A stretch of DNA of 55,266 bases from Fastidiosipila sp963510375. Lineage in GTDB: Bacteria; Bacillota; Clostridia; Saccharofermentanales; Fastidiosipilaceae. The DNA lies in the NCBI GenBank assembly GCA_963510375.1, contig CAUPES010000010.1, positions 1 through 55,266 on the forward strand, read 5' to 3'. Positions 43,515 through 51,295 of the stretch are shown here, piece after piece. Both the position numbers and the translations under genes were made by a program. The notes beneath the pieces were generated by a model that did not search any database, was not told where the DNA came from, and saw nothing but the letters and a program-made list of their open reading frames with translations. Positions within the stretch are counted from its first letter, which is position 1, and each line of letters opens with the position of its first letter.

Positions 43515-44159
43515 ATGTTAGAAAGAGATCGAAGAAAACAAAAGCTAGAGAAATTAACTTTGTTTTCAATTTTGACTGCAACTCAATTGCTTTTATTTTT
43601 CACACCATTGGGATTTTTACCAATAGGTGCATTATCACTAACAACATTACACTTACCAGTAATTATAATAAGTGTAATTCTCGGACCAGCTTATGGATTG
43701 GCGTCTGGTTTTATATTTGGACTTTTAAGTTTTTTGAGAAATACTTTTGCTCCAGGTTTAACTAGTTTTGTATTTTCGCCATTTATAAGTTATGGCATTA
43801 TTCGAGGAAATTTTTGGAGTATAGTAATTTGTTTTGTACCAAGACTACTCCTAGGATTGATACCTGCTGCTTTATTGAAATTGTTTAATTTAAGAAGCAA
43901 AAGTAGATCATCTAAACCTTTGCAAGCAGCTATAGTTGCTTTTGCAGCAACTTTCATGCACACATTTTTAGTGTTATCTGGGATCTATCTGTTCTTTGGT
44001 GATGCGTATGCTAATGTACTTAATAAAACGAAAGACGCTATATTAGTGCTATTGGGAATGACAGTTTTTACAAATGGAGTGCTTGAAGCATTCTTAGCCG
44101 CTTTTATTTTATTCGCATTTACTAAGATCTACTATCACTACTTAAGGAAGGAAGATTAG
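43515..44159 (+). CDS. panT: ECF transporter S component, probable pantothenate (PanT-like)
   Basis: This 214-residue membrane protein has six helices and the layout of an ECF S component: a basic N-terminus, then LTLFSILTATQLLLFFTPLGFLPIGALSLTTLHLPVIIISVILGP..GLASGFIFGLLSF, a pattern typical of vitamin-binding S components. I start at the ATG at 43515 because AGGAGG is 6 nt upstream; the longer frame from 43449 runs over the promoter and operator and lacks a site. The next two genes, 2 nt apart each, are coaBC and coaX, so the transported vitamin is very probably pantothenate. It would use the ECF energising module (EcfA, EcfA', EcfT), which is not in this window. Confidence 0.85.
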   Translation: MLERDRRKQKLEKLTLFSILTATQLLLFFTPLGFLPIGALSLTTLHLPVIIISVILGPAYGLASGFIFGLLSFLRNTFAPGLTSFVFSPFISYGIIRGNFWSIVICFVPRLLLGLIPAALLKLFNLRSKSRSSKPLQAAIVAFAATFMHTFLVLSGIYLFFGDAYANVLNKTKDAILVLLGMTVFTNGVLEAFLAAFILFAFTKIYYHYLRKED

Positions 44160-44161
44160 CT

Positions 44162-45379
44162 ATGGCAAATATTTTACTCGGAATTTCTGGTGGAATAGCT
44201 ATTTTTAAGGTTGCACAACTGGTTAGTAATTTGAGTAAAAAACATCAGGTTAAAGTAATTATGACAGAGAATGCACTCAAATTTATGAGCACAGAAGTTT
44301 TTGAAGCTTTGACAAAAAATAAAGTTTATACAGATGTTTTTGAACCTTATATTGAAGATCAAGCATATAAAATTTCTCATATTGAACTTGCAAAGTGGGC
44401 AGATATTTTTGTTTTGGCGCCTGCTACAGCTAATCTTATTGGGAAGATGGCAAATGGTCTCGCCGATGATATGCTTTCGACCTGTTTATTAGCAAATAGA
44501 AGTCCGATACTTTTATGCCCAGCTATGAATACCTATATGTTAAATAATCCTGCAACGAAAGAAAATTTACAAAAGTTGATACAGAGGGAAGTTAAGATTA
44601 TGGAGACTGAGTGTGGAGACCTTGCCTGTGGAGATTTTGGTAATGGTAAATTAGCTAGCCCTGAATCTATTGAAACTGAGATCGAGAAGATACTGAATGA
44701 TAATAGAAATGCAAAAAAAGATTTCTCTGGTATGAATATTTTAATTAGTGCAGGTCCAACGGTAGAGCCAATAGACCCGGTTAGATTCATAAGTAATCAT
44801 TCGACTGGAAAAATGGGTTACGCAATGGCAAAAGCAGCACATAACAGAGGGGCAAATGTTACCTTGATTTCGGGACCAGTAAACATAGAAGTACCTACAG
44901 GTATTAAGGTGGTTAAGGTTAAAACTGCAGCAGAAATGTTCCAAGCAGTACAACACAATCTAGCAAGTAATGATGCTCTTATAATGACTGCTGCTGTAAG
45001 TGATTATAGGGTCAAGAATGTTAGTGAAAATAAAATCAAAAAGACTGATGCTCAATTAGTTCTTCAACTCGAGAAAAACCCAGATATTTTAGCCTGGGCA
45101 GGAGAACATGCAAAAGCAGGAACTGTGCTCTGTGGATTTGCCATGGAGACTGAGAATTTAATCACAAACGCAAAAGAAAAATTAGAGAAAAAGGGACTAG
45201 ATCTTATAGTTGCTAATTCCCTAAATGAGCAGGGAGCTGGATTTGGAACTGATACCAATATTGTTACTCTAATAGATAAAAAGTTTTCTGAACAATTAGA
45301 AATTATGAGTAAAGCTAAAGTTTCTGAAAAAGTTCTTGATAAAGTTTTGTGTATTTACAATAGTAAAAAGGAAATATAG
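44162..45379 (+). CDS. coaBC: bifunctional phosphopantothenoylcysteine decarboxylase / phosphopantothenate-cysteine ligase
   Basis: This 405-residue enzyme makes 4'-phosphopantetheine from phosphopantothenate and cysteine in two steps. The N-terminal flavoprotein domain (CoaC) has GISGGIAIFKV, the active-site His in ISHIELAKWAD, PAMNTYML (substrate binding) and the LACGDFGNGKL Cys loop. The C-terminal CoaB domain has ISAGPTVEPIDPVRFISNHSTGKMGYA, AAVSDY and KIKK. AGGAAGG precedes the ATG. It lies between panT and coaX in a tight operon (2-nt gaps), so pantothenate uptake and its conversion to CoA intermediates are co-expressed. Confidence 0.96.
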   Translation: MANILLGISGGIAIFKVAQLVSNLSKKHQVKVIMTENALKFMSTEVFEALTKNKVYTDVFEPYIEDQAYKISHIELAKWADIFVLAPATANLIGKMANGLADDMLSTCLLANRSPILLCPAMNTYMLNNPATKENLQKLIQREVKIMETECGDLACGDFGNGKLASPESIETEIEKILNDNRNAKKDFSGMNILISAGPTVEPIDPVRFISNHSTGKMGYAMAKAAHNRGANVTLISGPVNIEVPTGIKVVKVKTAAEMFQAVQHNLASNDALIMTAAVSDYRVKNVSENKIKKTDAQLVLQLEKNPDILAWAGEHAKAGTVLCGFAMETENLITNAKEKLEKKGLDLIVANSLNEQGAGFGTDTNIVTLIDKKFSEQLEIMSKAKVSEKVLDKVLCIYNSKKEI

Positions 45380-45381
45380 AA

Positions 45382-46167
45382 ATGCTATTAGCTATCGATG
45401 TAGGAAATACTAATATATTTTTAGGTATATATAAAGGTGAAGAGGTTCTAGATACGTTTAGATTGAATAGCAAAAACGATAGAACAGCCGACGAATTAGG
45501 TTTACTAATATTAGATTTATTAAGGTCATGTTCAGTAGAATCCACTGAAATAAAAGGTGCAGTGCTAAGTAGTGTGGTACCACACCTTACAGAAAGCCTT
45601 AAGATGACTTTAGAGAAGTTTTTTAATATTTCACCTGTTGTTATAGGGCCAGGAGTAAAAACTGGAATTAATATAGCTACAGATAATCCTAAAGAGGTTG
45701 GAGCAGACAGGTTAGTTAATGTAGCTGCAGCTCATATGAAATACGAAAGAGATTGCATCATTATAGATTTTGGTACTGCTACAACTTTTGATTATGTAGA
45801 TAAGGAAGGTAGTTTTAAATATACTATAATAATGCCAGGGCTTAAATTAGCTGCTGATGCTTTATTTACTGGAACAGCTAAATTACCGGATGTTGAATTA
45901 GTAATTCCAGATTCCATTCTAGCGTCTAATACTGTCGAAGGTATGCAAGTTGGGATAATGCATGGATATCTAGGCGCAGTCAAGTATATAGTAGAAGAGC
46001 AAATTAAGACTCTCAAGATTGACCCATTAGTCATAGCTACAGGTGGTATATCATCTAAGTTTATTGAAAAGCTAGATATAATAGATCTATACGAACCTAA
46101 TTTAGCCTTAGAAGGTATGAAGTATATTTACAAAAAAACTTTAGGAATTAAGGGTGATTTAGCTTAA
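45382..46167 (+). CDS. coaX: type III pantothenate kinase
   Basis: A 261-residue kinase phosphorylating pantothenate, the first committed step to CoA. The ASKHA-fold signatures are present: LLAIDVGNTNIFLGIY at the N-terminus, PKEVGADRLVNVAAA, IIDFGTATTFDY and ATGGISSKFI. Type III kinases are insensitive to CoA feedback and need a monovalent cation. GGAAATA is upstream. It ends the panT-coaBC-coaX operon; a terminator follows. Type III enzymes are widespread in Clostridia. Confidence 0.96.
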   Translation: MLLAIDVGNTNIFLGIYKGEEVLDTFRLNSKNDRTADELGLLILDLLRSCSVESTEIKGAVLSSVVPHLTESLKMTLEKFFNISPVVIGPGVKTGINIATDNPKEVGADRLVNVAAAHMKYERDCIIIDFGTATTFDYVDKEGSFKYTIIMPGLKLAADALFTGTAKLPDVELVIPDSILASNTVEGMQVGIMHGYLGAVKYIVEEQIKTLKIDPLVIATGGISSKFIEKLDIIDLYEPNLALEGMKYIYKKTLGIKGDLA

Positions 46168-46186
46168 TAGAATAGAAGAAAAAAAT

Positions 46187-46243
46187 AAAAAGCTCTAGCT
46201 TTTGGGGCACATCTTTGTGCAACTAGTTAGAGCTTTTCTTATT
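46187..46243. terminator. bidirectional terminator of coaX and the surface operon
   Basis: AAAAAGCTCTA (46187-46197) pairs with TAGAGCTTTT (46228-46237). An inner GCAC/GTGC (46207-46210/46217-46220) forms a second hairpin level. T-rich tracts lie on both sides. Confidence 0.8.
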
Positions 46244-46260
46244 TTGAAAATTATGTTTAA

Positions 46261-47535
46261 TTAATTTTCAGTATTATTTTTATAATTTTCAGAATCATTT
46301 ACTCTAGATACTTGTATTTTAGAAGATTTATTTGCATAAATTGCTTCGTCATTATCACCTGGAAGCTCTTCAAATTCATCTTGTTCTTCATCCTCTAAGA
46401 TTCTTTTCTTTAAAATATAATAAACAATCATAAGGATTATTAGCAAGATAATTAGTGCGATTACGATTAACATTGTTGGATCTAATTTAGAAAATAACGA
46501 TTTGATTTTATTATTTTCTGCTTGCATATTTGTATTTGAATCATTTGCACCTATTATTAAACCTGAGTCGGATTTTTTAGTTGTAGTTTCTAAAGTCGAG
46601 GTTTTTGAAGTAGTTGTTTTCCTTGCTTTTGTAGTTTCTTTTGTCTTATCATCTTTACTTGTAGTGCTTGTATTGGACTTACTATCTTTCTTTGATGATG
46701 TAGTTTTCTTAGAATTAGAGTTGTTATTGTTGCTGTTGGATCTAGTACTATTTGGAGTTGAGGCGCTATAGTCATTTAAGTATGACCCAGCTAGATATGC
46801 TGTCTTACCATTGTAATTAATTACATACCAACCATCATCTGTTACGCCGATTACGTCTACAACAGTACCTTTATCAAATGAGCCTAAGTATGTACTTGAT
46901 AGACTTGCATTTGAACGAATATCTAAGTCTGTTGTTACAACCATCTTTTTGTTAATGCTCTTATAGTTCTTATTATTATTTTCTGAGTTTGTGCTAGGTT
47001 TAGCTTTTGTTGTTGCAGTTGTATTGTTGCTTGTTTTCTTTGTTGTAGGAGAAGGTTTAGGAGTTGGTGTTGCTTTTGGAGCCGGTGTAGGTGTTGCTTT
47101 TGGTGTAGGTGCAGAAACAGTAACTGTAGCTGAATTAGCAACATTTATTGATTCATAGTCGGTACCGTTATTAATAGATATTTCACCAGAAACAGAAATT
47201 TCATAATTACCTGGACCAGATAAGTTAATTTTAATTGGATTAATAGTATGGGACTTAGCTTCATTTAAACCTAAACCAGTAGGTGTAGAAACAACTTGTC
47301 CGTTAACAGTAACAGTTAGCAAATAATTAGCAATAGGATAATCAGATGAAACTGAAATATTAGCCGTAGTACTTGTAGATCCTTCTGATGTAATTTGATT
47401 TGGAGATACATTAATGGTTACAGCGCCATTATTTGCAGACTTTACGTTAGTGGAAGATATAAAGAGAAATAATGTCACAAACAGTGTGAAAAAAGTTACT
47501 TTTATTTTTCTATTTGATAAATTTTTTGAATTCAT
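46261..47535 (-). CDS. secreted SH3b/Ig-like protein with C-terminal TM anchor
   Basis: This 424-residue protein has a signal peptide (to about 33), an immunoglobulin-like beta domain (about 36-140), a Pro/Thr-rich linker with ATPTPAPKATPTPKP, an SH3b domain (about 200-258: VTTDLDIRSNASLSSTYLGS, DDGWYVINYNGKTAYLAGSYL) and a long Ser/Thr/Asn linker. A TM helix (about 356-378) is followed by a cytoplasmic tail of about 45 residues that starts KKR and is very acidic. SH3b domains bind peptidoglycan peptides, so the protein bridges membrane and wall. GAGGT is 6 nt upstream. It is the last gene of the minus-strand unit, 15 nt after the cohesin gene. Confidence 0.75.
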   Translation of the reverse strand: MNSKNLSNRKIKVTFFTLFVTLFLFISSTNVKSANNGAVTINVSPNQITSEGSTSTTANISVSSDYPIANYLLTVTVNGQVVSTPTGLGLNEAKSHTINPIKINLSGPGNYEISVSGEISINNGTDYESINVANSATVTVSAPTPKATPTPAPKATPTPKPSPTTKKTSNNTTATTKAKPSTNSENNNKNYKSINKKMVVTTDLDIRSNASLSSTYLGSFDKGTVVDVIGVTDDGWYVINYNGKTAYLAGSYLNDYSASTPNSTRSNSNNNNSNSKKTTSSKKDSKSNTSTTSKDDKTKETTKARKTTTSKTSTLETTTKKSDSGLIIGANDSNTNMQAENNKIKSLFSKLDPTMLIVIALIILLIILMIVYYILKKRILEDEEQDEFEELPGDNDEAIYANKSSKIQVSRVNDSENYKNNTEN

Positions 47536-47550
47536 AATTTTTACCTCGTT

Positions 47551-48363
47551 CTATTTTCTATTGGATTTTTTGAATATATGGGATGCTATTAAAATCAGTA
47601 AAACTATAGCTGAAATTAATATTAAAACTCTAAAGTCATATTTGAATTTAGAATTTTCTGTTTGGTTAATTTCTTCTGGTGAGAAGGTATTACTGCTAGT
47701 AGTATTTTCATTTGTAGTAGCAGAATTTTTTGGGTTTGTTTTATCATTATTTTTATTAAGTCCTTTAGTAGTAGTTTTTGTTTGGTCCGAAATAGAAGCA
47801 GATTGCTCTGATTCATTTTGAGGATTTGTTAATTGAGTAGAATCACTTTGTCCATCTGAAATTGAACCACTACCATTAAAAGGATTAATTTCTACTGTGA
47901 AATATTTCAGCATAGAACCAGAAATATTATTTCCCTGTAAATCATAAAATGTAGAATTTGAAATTAACACTGAGGCTGCACCAGAATTTTTAGCTCTAAG
48001 ATTAACAGAGAAATAATCATTCTCTCCAATTGGTAGATAAGAATTGTAACATTCAACAGTTAAAATTCCTTTGCTATTTGCTTCAGCAGATTTAGAGGCT
48101 CCAGATAAAGACTTAGAAAAATCAGTGCTGATATATTCAAAAGCAGAGTTGTTATAATTTAGTCGAATCTTAAAACCACTAGTTTCAACATGAGTTAACC
48201 CAGAAACCTTTAGTGTAACAATGTCATCGCTTTGTTCTTGTGTGGACTCAACATTTATTGTTGCACTAATAGCAGATACGTCTGAACCTAATAATAGCAG
48301 GGAGAGTATATTTACTACGAATAAGAAAGTTAAGATTTTTCTATGTTTAGGACTTGAGTTCAT
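47551..48363 (-). CDS. membrane-anchored cohesin-domain protein
   Basis: This 270-residue surface protein has a signal peptide (cleavage near VSA, about 31), one beta-sandwich domain (about 35-160), a Ser/Thr/Asn linker, a TM helix (about 246-263) and a short basic tail. The domain reads like a cohesin: DDIVTLKVSGLTHVETSGFKIRLNYNNSAFEY, then SLSGAS, ILTVECYNS and YFSVNLRAKNSGAASVLISNSTF, the strands and spacing of cohesin modules that bind dockerins. The gene upstream, one base away, encodes a dockerin, so a direct cohesin-dockerin pair is probable. It has no sortase signal; it is anchored by its own helix. The ribosome binding site is poor, suggesting translational coupling. The cohesin call rests on pattern and context. 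Confidence 0.75.
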   Translation of the reverse strand: MNSSPKHRKILTFLFVVNILSLLLLGSDVSAISATINVESTQEQSDDIVTLKVSGLTHVETSGFKIRLNYNNSAFEYISTDFSKSLSGASKSAEANSKGILTVECYNSYLPIGENDYFSVNLRAKNSGAASVLISNSTFYDLQGNNISGSMLKYFTVEINPFNGSGSISDGQSDSTQLTNPQNESEQSASISDQTKTTTKGLNKNNDKTNPKNSATTNENTTSSNTFSPEEINQTENSKFKYDFRVLILISAIVLLILIASHIFKKSNRK

Positions 48364-48364
48364 A

Positions 48365-50407
48365 TTAATTTAGCTTTCTTTTACCTCTAATGTGCTGTTC
48401 TACATAAGTAATATCAACAATATTAATTTTTCCGTCTTTATTTGCGTCAGCTGATTTCCTTTGAGATTCAGTTAAGGTTCTCTTATTACGAATAGCTTGC
48501 TCAATATAAGTAATATCAACAATGTTGATTTTACCATCCAAGTTAGCATCGCCTACCATATACTTACCAGAAGGCTTTGGAGCATGTGTAGGTTTAGGTG
48601 TTGGAGTAGGTTTAGGTTTAGCTTGTTGATTTTTACCTCCAACTATTTCTTGTGTAGGTGGGTAGGCAATAATATATCCTTCAGTGTTTCCGTAACGAAT
48701 TCTATACCATTGATTAGTGTAACCTTCTGTGTATGTACCGGCGACACGCTCTAATACCTCTACTTTATTGTCCGGATTAATAACTTCTATTCCGTTGTCA
48801 TTCGCAGCTTCTGGGTAACTTCTTAGCCAGAAAGCAGTCTTTAGAAGCATTTTATCCCCAGAGTTTGCATAAGGTTTTGCCTTAGTTAATTCGAATTCTG
48901 AGAGGTTAGTTCCATTATTTGGAGCAGAACTCTGGAATACTGGGACAGAGTCATAATATCTATTACCTGGGTCAGCATATGCAGTATTTGTCATATCTTG
49001 ATATACAGGAATTAAGAATACCGAAGGTTCACCTAATGTTCCGGATTTAGAATATGTTTGATATTGAACCTGTGCTTCTGTGACAGGAGCTACCACACTG
49101 GTCATATATTGGTGACCAATTCTGGAAGGAATTTGATCTTTAGGCCAACGCATATTGAACTTAAAGTAGTAGTTATTATTTTGTTTGGCATTAATATAAG
49201 AACCTAGGATAAAGGTAAGCCCTCCATAAATAGCTTTATACTGACTATCCCAAGGGAGCATCAAAGCTGCACGGCTTTCAGCTGTACTATTATATCCCAT
49301 GGCGTAGAGAATACCATTTAGCTGTGGATTTGAACCATCATAAGCACCGATATTAAATACGTTATAGTAAGGTTTACTTAAGTCAGGGTTAAAACTACTA
49401 TCTCCAAGAGCTTTAATAATTTCAGGAGTAGCTCGTAGAGTACCTTTTGCAGAAGAACTGATAGTATTTCCTATTCTAACTTCAGTTAAAATTCTAGTTC
49501 CTACAAAAATTGGGTTAACTCTATGATCTTTCGATGCTTGAATAATTGCTGGAATCATATTTAGAAGATCTTGGTTTCCTGCAAACATAATTTCTAATCT
49601 TTTCTCTGCAGGAACGTAATCAACTTCACCAAGTTTTTCGAACATGAAAACATATTTTTCTGTTAGCCAGTTTCTAGGATCCATGACAAATGCAATTGTA
49701 TCCCAACTTGCAGCATACCAGCCTCCTGCATCATACATTCTATTGTAGTTATAATCTCTATAGTCGCCATAATAACCAGGAACTAAGTTTCTACCAGCAT
49801 ATGATTTTTGTTGGTTAACAGCGTACTCTAAACTAAAATCATGATATTCAGGCTCAAATTGCCATGCAGGGTATTTTTTATGTAAAGCGTTTAAAGATTT
49901 ATGATATGAAGGTGGGAATGAGTTTAATACTTTTTGCCATTCTGAGTCTGTATAAGCTGCATTACCTGGAGCAGTACCTGGATTGGATGGATCTGTGGGG
50001 ACAGGTGTTGGAATAGGTCTATCAGGAGTTGCTGTAGATTTTGAGCTGATCTTATGATAACTGTCGTGGCAAAGGTAAGCTGTACCGCCTAGAAATGTAA
50101 CCTTATACCAGACGTTTCCTGAATAAGATGAGAGTGAATAACTTCCTCCACGTGTCACATCTAAAACAGTTACTTTATCTCCATATTCTAGGTATCCAGT
50201 TGTAGCATAATTTGTTCCTGGGCCGGAACGTACTTTATAAGTAGCTACAACAGTGATTTCGTCACCTTTTTTTGCAAAAGATTCAGCATTTACAGTTAGT
50301 GTAGGGAATGTTAAAAATGTCAAAATTAGTGCTAGAAATAAAGCAAGATATTTGACAGATGAATTTTTGCCGTCAGTATTATTCAGATTTCCTACTAGAT
50401 CATTCAT
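48365..50407 (-). CDS. secreted glucosaminidase with SH3b domains and C-terminal dockerin
   Basis: This 680-residue secreted wall hydrolase has a signal peptide (to about 42) and an SH3b domain (about 48-118, YKVRSGPGTNYATTGYL). An endo-beta-N-acetylglucosaminidase domain of the LytD kind follows (about 150-430), with FPPSYHKSLNALHKKYPAWQF and VNPIFVGTRILTEV, whose Glu is the probable catalytic residue. A second SH3b-like domain (about 515-592) and a Pro/Lys/Thr linker lead to a type I dockerin (about 620-680). Its two F-hand repeats, GDANLDGKINIVDITYIEQ and SADANKDGKINIVDITYVEQ, carry complete calcium ligands and are nearly identical, fitting a dual-binding dockerin. GGAGG lies about 9 nt from the ATG. 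It is the first gene of the operon ending with the cohesin and SH3b proteins. Confidence 0.88.
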   Translation of the reverse strand: MNDLVGNLNNTDGKNSSVKYLALFLALILTFLTFPTLTVNAESFAKKGDEITVVATYKVRSGPGTNYATTGYLEYGDKVTVLDVTRGGSYSLSSYSGNVWYKVTFLGGTAYLCHDSYHKISSKSTATPDRPIPTPVPTDPSNPGTAPGNAAYTDSEWQKVLNSFPPSYHKSLNALHKKYPAWQFEPEYHDFSLEYAVNQQKSYAGRNLVPGYYGDYRDYNYNRMYDAGGWYAASWDTIAFVMDPRNWLTEKYVFMFEKLGEVDYVPAEKRLEIMFAGNQDLLNMIPAIIQASKDHRVNPIFVGTRILTEVRIGNTISSSAKGTLRATPEIIKALGDSSFNPDLSKPYYNVFNIGAYDGSNPQLNGILYAMGYNSTAESRAALMLPWDSQYKAIYGGLTFILGSYINAKQNNNYYFKFNMRWPKDQIPSRIGHQYMTSVVAPVTEAQVQYQTYSKSGTLGEPSVFLIPVYQDMTNTAYADPGNRYYDSVPVFQSSAPNNGTNLSEFELTKAKPYANSGDKMLLKTAFWLRSYPEAANDNGIEVINPDNKVEVLERVAGTYTEGYTNQWYRIRYGNTEGYIIAYPPTQEIVGGKNQQAKPKPTPTPKPTHAPKPSGKYMVGDANLDGKINIVDITYIEQAIRNKRTLTESQRKSADANKDGKINIVDITYVEQHIRGKRKLN

Positions 50408-50484
50408 AAAATTAAAACCTCCAAGTTAAGAAAAATTGCAAAGAGCAAAATTCTTCAAAATAACTAATTGAATAATTATGGAAT

Positions 50485-50514
50485 ATTATATCATCTAAAA
50501 GCTTATATTAACAA
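50485..50514 (-). promoter_or_regulatory. promoter of the dockerin-cohesin operon
   Basis: Minus strand: TTGTTA (50509-50514), 18 nt, TATAAT (50485-50490) preceded by TG one base before. Upstream, TTGTAA-TTGT-TTACAA (50543-50558) is a possible regulatory dyad. Confidence 0.7.
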
Positions 50515-50559
50515 TTTATAAAGTGCACAAAGATCTAGTTAGTTGTAATTGTTTACAAT

Positions 50560-50728
50560 TGAAATAACTATTAGAGAATTTTTAATATAGAGAAATTATA
50601 GAAAGTATTGACTTTCTTTTAACTAGTGTGAAGTCTGCGAAAAATTTCAATTTATTTTGCATTTTACACCTGGAATGTAGTTTTATATTAGCCATATGGT
50701 ATTAATATTAAATGTGTTAAAATAAGAC
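50560..50728. other. intergenic region between divergent promoters, no gene seen
   Basis: AT-rich sequence between the dockerin-operon promoter and the rpiB promoter. I see no open frame with a ribosome binding site. A TTGACT at 50608-50613 has no matching -10. Confidence 0.5.
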
Positions 50729-50759
50729 TTGATAAAAAATATTTTACTAATAGTAAAAT
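50729..50759 (+). promoter_or_regulatory. possible rpiB promoter with operator-like palindrome
   Basis: TTGATA (50729-50734) and TAAAAT (50754-50759) are 19 nt apart. ATTTTACTA-A-TAGTAAAAT (50741-50759) is a 19-bp perfect palindrome covering the spacer and -10, a likely repressor site. Confidence 0.45.
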
Positions 50760-50803
50760 TATTATGAAATAGGGCTTGTGAAGTCTTGGAAGAGAGGATC
50801 AAA

Positions 50804-51253
50804 ATGGACATTAAAACTATGGCGATAGGATCTGATCACAGTGGTGTAGCTTTAAAAGCTTTTATCAGTGGAGAATTAGAGAAATTAGGCATCAAAGTTT
50901 TAGATTGTGGTACTAACTCTGAGGAGTCAGTAGATTATCCAGATATTGCAAAAGCAACTTGTGCAAAAGTTATCGAAGGTGAAGCAGATTCTGGAATTTT
51001 GATTTGTGGTACCGGTATAGGAATTTGTATTTCAGCTAACAAAATAAAGGGAGTTAGAGCGGCTCAAGTTTCTGATGAATATTCTGCGAAAATGGCTAGA
51101 AAACATAATGATGCAAATGTGATTTGTCTTGGTGCCCGTACGATTGGTCCTGATTTAGCTTGGGATATTGTACAAGCATACTTACAAGAAGACTTTGAAG
51201 GTGGACGTCACAATCGCCGCTTAGATAAAATTAGAGAGCTAGAGGAAAATTAA
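50804..51253 (+). CDS. rpiB: ribose-5-phosphate isomerase B
   Basis: I start at the ATG at 50804 (149 residues), with AGAGG 6 nt upstream; an in-frame TTG at 50786 gives six extra residues without a site. The enzyme interconverts ribose-5-phosphate and ribulose-5-phosphate. RpiB/LacAB family signatures are present: IGSDHSGVALK (with the Asp-His pair), VDYPDIA, GILICGTGIGICISANK (active-site Cys and anion hole) and RKHNDANVICLGAR. The length is typical. It complements zwf and gnd 25 kb away in the pentose phosphate pathway. Allose-phosphate isomerase is a possible alternative activity. Confidence 0.95.
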   Translation: MDIKTMAIGSDHSGVALKAFISGELEKLGIKVLDCGTNSEESVDYPDIAKATCAKVIEGEADSGILICGTGIGICISANKIKGVRAAQVSDEYSAKMARKHNDANVICLGARTIGPDLAWDIVQAYLQEDFEGGRHNRRLDKIRELEEN

Positions 51254-51295
51254 TAGTAGCTTTTATATAGTTCATTAGTTTCCGTTTATTGAATT

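Noticed and set aside
46502..46771. Plus-strand hydrophobic Val/Leu frame
   Set aside because: It is the antisense of the Ser/Thr/Asn-rich linker of the SH3b membrane protein. The apparent membrane protein is an artefact of composition.
47414..47821. Plus-strand 135-residue hydrophobic frame
   Set aside because: It is antisense to the signal peptide, linker and TM regions of the two surface proteins, with no ribosome binding site.
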